A stretch of 64,000 nt of DNA from Bacteroidales bacterium. GTDB taxonomy: Bacteria; Bacteroidota; Bacteroidia; Bacteroidales; UBA932. The stretch spans positions 717,606 through 781,605 of the forward strand of contig JAFZOK010000013.1 in NCBI GenBank assembly GCA_017550655.1, read 5' to 3'. The position numbers were made by a program, and so were the translations under genes. The first letter of the stretch is position 1; each line of letters starts with the position of its first letter. This document shows positions 58,109 through 64,000 of the stretch, one piece after another. Below the pieces are notes generated by a model. It was not told the DNA's origin and did not search any database. It saw only the letters and a program-made list of their open reading frames with translations.

Positions 58109-58144
58109 TTTGACAGAAATTGTCAAAAGGCTCCAATATCTTTG
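58109..58144 (+). promoter_or_regulatory. Palindromic operator and -7 box before cas9
   Basis: TTTGACA (58109-58115), N5, TGTCAAA (58121-58127), 9 bases, then TATCTTTG (58137-58144). It is a copy of the layout at 56012-56047. The implied cas9 leader of about 165 bases runs across the tracrRNA gene in antisense. The -33 spacing is not canonical, so an activator or alternative sigma factor may be involved. Upstream, 57883-58108 is AT-rich and shows nothing else. Confidence 0.6.
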
Positions 58145-58162
58145 CGCGCGAAGGTCCTTGCC

Positions 58163-58190
58163 AATAAAAAACTCCCACCGAAGCGGGAGT
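58163..58190 (-). terminator. tracrRNA terminator
   Basis: On the minus strand ACTCCCGC and GTGGGAGT pair around a TTCG tetraloop (8-bp stem with one G-T pair), followed by TTTTTTATT. Confidence 0.85.
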
Positions 58191-58246
58191 TTAGGTAAAA
58201 ACCTTCGGCATATAGCCTTATTGTGATAAGATGTAGAATCTTATAA
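58163..58246 (-). ncRNA. tracrRNA of the type II-C CRISPR system
   Basis: About 80 nt on the minus strand. The anti-repeat contains GATTCTACATC (58240-58230), exact complement of GATGTAGAATC in the CRISPR repeat; four bases further, CACAA (58224-58220) pairs with TTGTG of the repeat, leaving a 4-nt internal bulge. Three hairpins follow: GGC-TATAT-GCC (nexus), AGGT-TTTT-ACCT and the terminator stem with TTCG loop. The RNA would pair with the 5' part of the repeat in crRNAs read from the plus strand and guide Cas9 and RNase III. Its promoter is at 58249-58279. Confidence 0.88.
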
Positions 58247-58248
58247 CA

Positions 58249-58279
58249 CAAAGGTAGCAAACTTTGTTGATAAAGCAAA
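58249..58279 (-). promoter_or_regulatory. tracrRNA promoter
   Basis: On the minus strand -33 TTTG (58279-58276), 19-bp spacer, -7 TACCTTTG (58256-58249): an exact fit to the Bacteroidota consensus. Transcription would start near 58245. Confidence 0.8.
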
Positions 58280-58314
58280 TTAATGTTAATTTTATAGACA
58301 AATATTTATTGATT

Positions 58315-61300
58315 ATGTCTAGAATACTTGGCCTTGATTTAGGAACCAACAGTATAGGTTGGGCTATTGTTGATACACAACAGGATGGATCCTACAAACT
58401 ATATGACAAAGGTGTATCTATCTTCCAGGAGGGAGTTAAAATTGAGAAAGGAAATGAATCTTCAAAAGCAGCAGAACGTACTGGATACAGGTCTGCCAGA
58501 AGAAGAATATTTCGTAGAAGATTAAGAAAAATTGAGACGTTGAAGGTGTTGGTAGATTTAGGTTGGTGTCCTTATTTATCTGCAGAACTGTTGTCAGACT
58601 GGCGTTATCGCAACATTTATCCAAAGATTGACGAGTTTATGCTTTGGCAGCGTACGAACGATAATGAGCAAAAAAATCCATATTATTATCGTCATCTTGC
58701 GTTAACCCAAAAGCTTGATTTGTCCAAAAAAGAGGATAAATACATCTTAGGCCGTGTTATGTATCATCTTTCTCAGCGAAGGGGCTTCCTTAGCAATAGA
58801 AAAGAGAACACAAAAGAATCTAATGGCAAGGTTAAAGATGACATATCCGCTTTGAATAAAGCTCTTGAAGAAAGTGGCTGCAAGTATATCGGTGAGTATT
58901 TCTATACTATCTACGGAAAAGAAAGGATTCGTGCTCACTATACTTCTAGACAACACTACAAAGATGAATTTGATGCCATTTGCAAAATTCAAGGAATTTC
59001 TGACATAATCAAGAAACAACTCGAAAGGGCAATCTTCTTCCAAAGACCTCTGAAATCGCAGAAGGGCTCTGTCGGCCATTGCAAGTTTGAGACTAAGAAA
59101 ACCAGATGTCCTGTTTCTCATCCTCGATTTGAGGAATTTCGTATGTGGTCTTTCATCAACAACATCAAGGTTAAGACTCCTTGTGATGAAGATTTGCGTC
59201 CGTTGAATGCTGAGGAAATAGTAAAGATCCTTCCGCTTTTCTTCCGCAAGAGCAAAAAGCAATTTCCGTTTGAAGACATAGCCAAAGCCTTGTCTGCTAG
59301 AGGACAGTATGCTTTTTACAAAGATCCAGATGAAAAGCCTTACCGTTTCAACTTCAAGATGTTTACATCTGTATCTGGTTGTCCGGTCGTTGCCGGATTA
59401 AAAGATATCTTCGGTGACAATTGGGAAGATGGCATAGTTTCTAGATATTTAGACAAAAAAGAAAAAACTAAAGAGCAGATTGTAAATGATATATGGCATA
59501 CTATGTTTTTCTTCAGCGATGATGAAAAGCTAAGAGCCTGGGCTAAAGATAAATTGCAACTATCTGAAGACGATGCTCTAAAATTCAGCAAGATTTCAAT
59601 CGGAAATGATTATGCTTCACTTAGCCTAAATGCTATCAATAAGATACTGGCTTTTTTGCGTAGAGGCTTCAAATATTCTCATGCAGTATTTTTGGCCAAC
59701 ATTGCCAGTATTGTTCCAAAGGAGATCATTTCCAATTCAGAAAATCGTAAAATCATAGAACGAGAGATAGGTATCATCGTTGATAATCCATCTCCAACCA
59801 AAGAAACAACTGAGCAGAGAATTAAAGAGTTTCTGATGGACAACTTTAATTTGGGAGCAGCTCATTATGAGAGGCTCTATCATCCTTCTATGATAGATGT
59901 TTATGCTAAATCTAACACAGGTTTTCTTGGTTCTCCGAGAACTAATTCCTTCAAGAATCCTATGGCTATGCGGGCTTTGTTTAGGCTGAGAGCACTTATC
60001 AACGATTTGATAAAGAATGGCGAGGTTGACAAAGACACTAAGATTCACATTGAATATAGCCGTTCTCTTAACGATGCCAACAAGCGTAAGGCTCTTGAAA
60101 GATATCAGCGAGACAGGGAAAAGGAAAACAATCTTTATCACGAAGAATTATTGAAGCATTTCCGCGAGAATGGTATAAATGCTGAACCAACGAAGATAGA
60201 CATAGAAAAATATAGGCTATGGGAAGAACAAAGTCATATTTGTCTTTATACAGGAGAGAAAATAGGTCTTTCTCAGTTCCTCGGCTCTAATCCGCAATAC
60301 GACATAGAACATACTATTCCAAGAAGCTTGGGAGGAGAAGATGCTTTGGAAAACAAGACTCTCTGTAACAACAAGTTCAACAGAGATGTCAAGAAAAACA
60401 AAATTCCTTCTCAATTGTCAAATCATCAAGAGATTCTTATCCGGCTTGAACCAGTAAAAGAAAGAATAGAGGAGCTTAGAGAGCAGATAGAAAAACTGAA
60501 GGGTGGCGGAGCTGCAACCAAAGAAGTGCGTGATGCCATTATTCAAAAGCGCAGACTGCTGGAATATGAAAGAAACTACTTGTCAGACAAATATGGCAAA
60601 TTCTTGATGAAGGAAGTTCCTTCCGATTATAGAAAGAATCAGGATGTTGATAATAGCATTATATCTAAGTATGCCCGTCCTTATTTGCGAACGGTGTTCA
60701 ATCATATTTATACTGTCAAAGGCTTAACCACATCCCAGTTCCGAAAGATGTGGGGGCTCCAAGAAGATGAAAAGAAAGACCGTAGCACTTTCCTCAATCA
60801 CACGGTTGACGCAATTGTAATAGCTTGCATAGGTCCTAAGGAATACTCCGAGATGGCGAATTACTTCCACAAAGAAGAAGAAAATAAGTGGTTTGGTAAG
60901 GAACGTCCAACTATGCCTAAACCTTGGGCAACCTTTACTGAAGATGTGCAGAGAATTAACAAAGAAGTTCTTGTATCTCACTACACGCCAGATAACCTGA
61001 AGAAACGTACATACAAGTTATTGAGGAAAAGAGGTGAGATACAGAAAGGACCAGACGGTAAACCATTGATGACAAAGGGAGACACCGCCCGCGGCGCTCT
61101 TCATCTTGAAACCTTCTACGGAGCCATACAAAGAGGTGATGAAATCAAATATGTTGTACGAAAACCTCTTTCATCTCTGGATAAAACAGATATTTCAAAG
61201 ATAGTAGATGACGTTGTCCGCCAAAAGGTAGAGCAGGCTATAGAGGAGAAAGGCTTCAAAGAAGCGATGGCTGGCACTATTTGGATGAACGAGGAGAAAG

Positions 61301-61914
61301 GGATCCAAATCAGGAAGGTCAGAATCTTTACACCTTCCGTTACCAATCCTATCCATTTGAAAGATCAGCGAGACAAATCTCGTTTTGAGTACAAGCAGCA
61401 ACTTAATGTTGCAAATGACAGAAACTACTGTATGGGTATTTACGAAGGAACTGATGCTAAGGGAAAGATTAAACGCTCATTCAAGCTGGTTAATAATCTG
61501 AACGCTGTTGGTGCTGTTAATGAGGGTGTTTCTTCCAATATGGTTCCTAATGAAGACAGCAATGGTTACAAACTCAAGTATGTTCTGAAGATAGGAACAA
61601 TGGTTCTTCTCTATGAGAATACTCCTGAAGAAATCTATGAGGCAAACCAGGAGGAGTTGACAAGGAGATTGTATAAGGTGATGGGTTTGTCTTCTTTGAC
61701 AATACAAAAGAAGTATGAATATGGAACAATGACTCTATTATATAATCAAGAATCTAGACCATCTAAGGAACTAAAAGCTGAATTTGGATTATTCTCAGCT
61801 AATAAACCAATAAGATCGGTTATTGGTCTTTATCATACTCAGTTGAATGCATTGGTAGAAGGTTTTGATTTTACTCTTTCTCCATCCGGAAAGATGCATT
61901 TCATAAGACGATAG
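58315..61914 (+). CDS. cas9: Cas9 endonuclease, type II-C
   Basis: A 1,199-residue RNA-guided nuclease. RuvC-I starts at once (SRILGLDLGTNSIGWAIVD, catalytic Asp8), followed by the Arg-rich bridge helix (ERTGYRSARRRIFRRRLRKI), the recognition lobe, RuvC-II with Glu580 (KIHIEYSRSLND), the HNH domain with His666 (DIEHTIPRSLGGEDALENKT) and RuvC-III with His829/Asp832 (NHTVDAIVIACIG). All catalytic residues are present, so it should cut both strands. The first ATG that gives the normal N-terminus is at 58315; a TTG 51 bases upstream is rejected. Length and cas9-cas1-cas2 order without csn2/cas4 define II-C. The PAM cannot be read. Confidence 0.96.
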   Translation: MSRILGLDLGTNSIGWAIVDTQQDGSYKLYDKGVSIFQEGVKIEKGNESSKAAERTGYRSARRRIFRRRLRKIETLKVLVDLGWCPYLSAELLSDWRYRNIYPKIDEFMLWQRTNDNEQKNPYYYRHLALTQKLDLSKKEDKYILGRVMYHLSQRRGFLSNRKENTKESNGKVKDDISALNKALEESGCKYIGEYFYTIYGKERIRAHYTSRQHYKDEFDAICKIQGISDIIKKQLERAIFFQRPLKSQKGSVGHCKFETKKTRCPVSHPRFEEFRMWSFINNIKVKTPCDEDLRPLNAEEIVKILPLFFRKSKKQFPFEDIAKALSARGQYAFYKDPDEKPYRFNFKMFTSVSGCPVVAGLKDIFGDNWEDGIVSRYLDKKEKTKEQIVNDIWHTMFFFSDDEKLRAWAKDKLQLSEDDALKFSKISIGNDYASLSLNAINKILAFLRRGFKYSHAVFLANIASIVPKEIISNSENRKIIEREIGIIVDNPSPTKETTEQRIKEFLMDNFNLGAAHYERLYHPSMIDVYAKSNTGFLGSPRTNSFKNPMAMRALFRLRALINDLIKNGEVDKDTKIHIEYSRSLNDANKRKALERYQRDREKENNLYHEELLKHFRENGINAEPTKIDIEKYRLWEEQSHICLYTGEKIGLSQFLGSNPQYDIEHTIPRSLGGEDALENKTLCNNKFNRDVKKNKIPSQLSNHQEILIRLEPVKERIEELREQIEKLKGGGAATKEVRDAIIQKRRLLEYERNYLSDKYGKFLMKEVPSDYRKNQDVDNSIISKYARPYLRTVFNHIYTVKGLTTSQFRKMWGLQEDEKKDRSTFLNHTVDAIVIACIGPKEYSEMANYFHKEEENKWFGKERPTMPKPWATFTEDVQRINKEVLVSHYTPDNLKKRTYKLLRKRGEIQKGPDGKPLMTKGDTARGALHLETFYGAIQRGDEIKYVVRKPLSSLDKTDISKIVDDVVRQKVEQAIEEKGFKEAMAGTIWMNEEKGIQIRKVRIFTPSVTNPIHLKDQRDKSRFEYKQQLNVANDRNYCMGIYEGTDAKGKIKRSFKLVNNLNAVGAVNEGVSSNMVPNEDSNGYKLKYVLKIGTMVLLYENTPEEIYEANQEELTRRLYKVMGLSSLTIQKKYEYGTMTLLYNQESRPSKELKAEFGLFSANKPIRSVIGLYHTQLNALVEGFDFTLSPSGKMHFIRR

Positions 61915-61918
61915 TATT

Positions 61919-62803
61919 ATGTTAAAGAAGGCCATATACTTCTCTAATCCGGCGAAACTATCGCTGAAGAACAACCAGTTGATTGTGGAGTATCGGGACA
62001 CAGATATTCCCAATCGTTCCGTTCCAATAGAAGATCTTGGTTATGTGATAATTGTCAACAACCAAATATCTCTGACCATTCCTTTGATGAATGCATTGGT
62101 TGACAATAATACATCGTTGATTATTTGTAGCAATAACCAGATGCCTCATTGTATGCTTCAACCTCTTGAGGCTAATACAGTTCAAGCGGAAGTTTACAGG
62201 GCCCAAATAGACGCAAGCCTTCCACTCAAGAAGAATCTTTGGAAGCAGATAATTGAAGCAAAGATTAAGAATCAGTCGAAGTTGCTTAATAAGCTGGGTA
62301 AAGATGGTGATCTTCTAGTTCCTTACTATAGAAATGTAAAGAGCGGAGATTCAGATAATAAGGAAGGTGCAGCGGCTCGGATTTATTGGAAACAATTGTT
62401 CGGAGATGATTTCATCCGGAATAGAGAGGGCGGTGATCCTAATGCTGTTTTGAATTACGGTTATGCAATCTTGCGTGCCGCAGTGGCCAGGGCTTTGATG
62501 GGGTCTGGACTCTCTCCAGCATTCGGAATATTTCACAGGAACCGTTATAATGCCTTTCCTTTGGCGGACGATATAATGGAACCTTACCGTCCTTTTGTGG
62601 ATGAATGTGTCTATAATATTCTGAAGTTAGAGGAATGTGAACTGAACACTAAGGTAAAGAGCGAATTGGTTAAAGTATTGTTTTGCGACACCTCTTTCCC
62701 TAAAATGAAACGTCCGTTGGATGTGGCGTTGTCTATGACTACGGCTTCTCTTGTCAAATGTTTTTCAGGAGAGGCAAAGTCTATAGTATATCCGTCAATA
62801 TGA
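61919..62803 (+). CDS. cas1: CRISPR integrase Cas1
   Basis: A 294-residue Cas1 of the type II kind. It starts MLKKAIYFSNPAKLSLKNNQ, four bases after the cas9 stop. The catalytic residues are in KEGAAARIYWKQLF (Glu), PAFGIFHRNRYNAFPLADDI (His and Asp) and the following EPYRPFVDECVYNI. With Cas2 it inserts new spacers at the leader end of the array. It overlaps cas2 by 4 bases (ATGA), which ties the two in a fixed ratio. Confidence 0.96.
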   Translation: MLKKAIYFSNPAKLSLKNNQLIVEYRDTDIPNRSVPIEDLGYVIIVNNQISLTIPLMNALVDNNTSLIICSNNQMPHCMLQPLEANTVQAEVYRAQIDASLPLKKNLWKQIIEAKIKNQSKLLNKLGKDGDLLVPYYRNVKSGDSDNKEGAAARIYWKQLFGDDFIRNREGGDPNAVLNYGYAILRAAVARALMGSGLSPAFGIFHRNRYNAFPLADDIMEPYRPFVDECVYNILKLEECELNTKVKSELVKVLFCDTSFPKMKRPLDVALSMTTASLVKCFSGEAKSIVYPSI

Positions 62804-63138
62804 GCGAAATTCGCTTGAACGAATATAGAATAATGTGGTTGTTTGTCTTTTTCGACTTGCCGACAAACACGAAAACCGAACGCCGTAATGCAGCCAAGTT
62901 TCGCACATTGCTTATGCGTGACGGCTTTTCGATGATGCAGTTTTCCGTGTATGTCCGAAATTGTGCTTCCTATGAAAGTCTTCAGGTTCACACAAAAAGA
63001 GTTAAAGGAATTCTTCCGCCAAGTGGGAATATAAGTTTGCTGAGTGTAACGGACAAACAATATGGGGATATGCAAAACTACTGGGGAAAGATAGAGGGAC
63101 TGAAGAACGCCGAGTCTCAACAGTTAGAGTTATTTTAG
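62800..63138 (+). CDS. cas2: CRISPR-associated protein Cas2
   Basis: A 112-residue Cas2 with the ferredoxin-like fold (RIMWLFVFFDLPTNTKTERR; LLMRDGFSMMQFSVYVRNCA; GNISLLSVTDKQYGDMQNYW). The Asp of FFDLP is conserved. The start MSEIRLNEYRI at 62800 overlaps the cas1 stop; the in-frame upstream start at 62758 lies inside cas1 and is not needed. It forms the Cas1-Cas2 integration complex. The array begins 116 bases downstream. Confidence 0.95.
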   Translation: MSEIRLNEYRIMWLFVFFDLPTNTKTERRNAAKFRTLLMRDGFSMMQFSVYVRNCASYESLQVHTKRVKGILPPSGNISLLSVTDKQYGDMQNYWGKIEGLKNAESQQLELF

Positions 63139-63254
63139 TTATATTTGGATGAAAATTCTGACATCAAACATTACTTCGTAGGCCTTGTCATATCGTTTTT
63201 TGCTTTGATAAACCGCATCTAAATAGCGGTATTTCAGCAGAAAAATTAACCTAC
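63139..63254 (+). promoter_or_regulatory. CRISPR leader
   Basis: A 116-bp AT-rich stretch between cas2 and the first repeat. It contains TATATTTG at 63140-63147 (possible -7 box), and ends AATTAACCTAC at the first repeat, where Cas1-Cas2 would act. Position is consistent with crRNA transcription on the plus strand as predicted from the tracrRNA pairing. Confidence 0.6.
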
Positions 63255-64000
63255 GTTGTGGTTTGATGTAGAATCAAGATTGATAACAACACATCATCAA
63301 ATCAAAGAACCAATACAAAGTTGTGGTTTGATGTAGAATCAAGATTGATAACAACTTCTCTTTTCATATCGTTCAATCTTGATTCGTTGTGGTTTGATGT
63401 AGAATCAAGATTGATAACAACAAAGAATTTATCTTTTGAAAAATTAACAGAGTTGTGGTTTGATGTAGAATCAAGATTGATAACAACTAAATCCAGGATA
63501 TTTCGTATTGCTAGAAGTTGTGGTTTGATGTAGAATCAAGATTGATAACAACTACCAAGTACAAAGCCATAATGACTAAAAAGTTGTGGTTTGATGTAGA
63601 ATCAAGATTGATAACAACGAACTTCGAATCGGTTACAACGGTTCTGAAGTTGTGGTTTGATGTAGAATCAAGATTGATAACAACTATTTGTATTTCATTT
63701 GTAGAAACCGACAGGTTGTGGTTTGATGTAGAATCAAGATTGATAACAACCACATCAGGAGATGGTACTTTCCAGGATGGTTGTGGTTTGATGTAGAATC
63801 AAGATTGATAACAACGCTCAGAGGCGAAATCCACAAAGTGAGGCTGTTGTGGTTTGATGTAGAATCAAGATTGATAACAACGGTCGCTAAACTGCTCCGC
63901 ATCATCCATGAGTTGTGGTTTGATGTAGAATCAAGATTGATAACAACGTCAAGCTTGCTCGTCGCCTTGCCGCCTGGTTGTGGTTTGATGTAGAATCAAG
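63255..64000 (+). CRISPR. CRISPR array, 36-bp repeat, cut by the window end
   Basis: Twelve repeats (eleven complete, the last cut at 24 bases) and eleven spacers of 29-30 bases. The 36-bp repeat starts GTTGTGGTTTGATG and ends GATTGATAACAAC. Repeat starts: 63255, 63320, 63386, 63452, 63517, 63583, 63649, 63715, 63780, 63846, 63912, 63977. I saw no variation among complete copies, as expected near the leader. The array continues beyond the window, so its total length is unknown. Spacer 2 (63356-63385) ends with a 13-nt reverse complement of the repeat. Confidence 0.98.

Noticed and set aside
58112-58136. Canonical -33 box for the cas9 promoter
   Set aside because: The only upstream TTTG lies 24 bases before TATCTTTG instead of 19-21, so a standard -33 element cannot be claimed.
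58264-58314. TTG start 51 bases upstream of the cas9 ATG
   Set aside because: It adds residues before the RuvC-I motif that Cas9 proteins lack, and it would overlap the tracrRNA promoter.
63321-63993. Several overlapping open frames on both strands in the CRISPR array with a repeating WFDVESRLITT-like peptide
   Set aside because: They are translations of the 36-bp CRISPR repeat, open only because a repeat plus a 30-base spacer equals a multiple of three.
1-64000. Search for tRNA, rRNA and riboswitches
   Set aside because: No cloverleaf, rRNA segment or cobalamin-riboswitch-like block was recognised in any gap, including upstream of the B12-dependent genes; a covariance-model search was not possible.

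Overview
The window looks like a chromosomal segment of a Bacteroidales (Bacteroidota) bacterium. The signs are Bacteroidota-type promoters (-7 box TAnnTTTG, in the best cases with a -33 TTTG 19 bp upstream), very few Shine-Dalgarno sequences, a two-subunit B12-dependent methylmalonyl-CoA mutase, a futalosine-pathway menaquinone gene, lipoprotein and OmpA-type envelope proteins, and a type II-C CRISPR-Cas9 locus with a 36-bp repeat. The genus cannot be fixed from sequence alone. All family assignments were made by reading motifs; no database search was run.

Layout. 1-9.9 kb: the end of a YitT-type membrane protein, two short membrane-linked AraC-type HTH genes, trkA, a lipoprotein, then a compact rightward four-gene cassette (HPr-kinase-like protein, S24/S26 peptidase, PqqD-like protein, ABC exporter) resembling peptide maturation and export machinery without a visible precursor. 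Two lipoproteins with an almost identical signal-peptide cassette and an OmpA-family protein follow. 10.2-21.5 kb: two integrative elements in tandem. Three copies of an 18-bp core derived from the 3' end of a small DUF2795-type gene sit at 10213, 13500 and 21437, and an integrase lies inside each element next to its right-hand core. The right element (7.9 kb) carries a C5-methyltransferase/Vsr/putative restriction enzyme set, a Rep-like protein, small DNA-binding proteins and an intact integrase. The left one (3.3 kb) is decayed and carries an AAA ATPase.

21.7-48.7 kb: dense housekeeping and envelope genes: cobalamin adenosyltransferase, ABC ATPase, mqnB and folE in one operon; a two-component system; a split 5'-nucleotidase pair; an ABC exporter; comEA-like HhH protein, rsmI, tdk and aspA; a TolC/HlyD/two-permease export set; an acyltransferase; a topoisomerase IV B subunit; a [FeFe]-hydrogenase-like protein; two GH18 lipoproteins and an esterase. 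48.8-56 kb: methylmalonyl-CoA mutase, rpsU with a strong Shine-Dalgarno, a Xer-type recombinase, a thioredoxin-like protein and an ADP-ribosylglycohydrolase.

56-64 kb: an orphan gene, a higBA toxin-antitoxin pair and a complete type II-C CRISPR locus: tracrRNA on the minus strand, then cas9, cas1, cas2, a leader and an array that runs off the window (11 full repeats plus one cut). The tracrRNA has a near-perfect Bacteroidota promoter, three hairpins and a terminator. The region before cas9 and the region before the orphan gene share the same palindrome TTTGACA-N5-TGTCAAA placed 9 bp before the same TATCTTTGC box, which suggests co-regulation. Spacer 2 carries a 13-nt reverse complement of the CRISPR repeat. 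No tRNA or rRNA gene was recognised.
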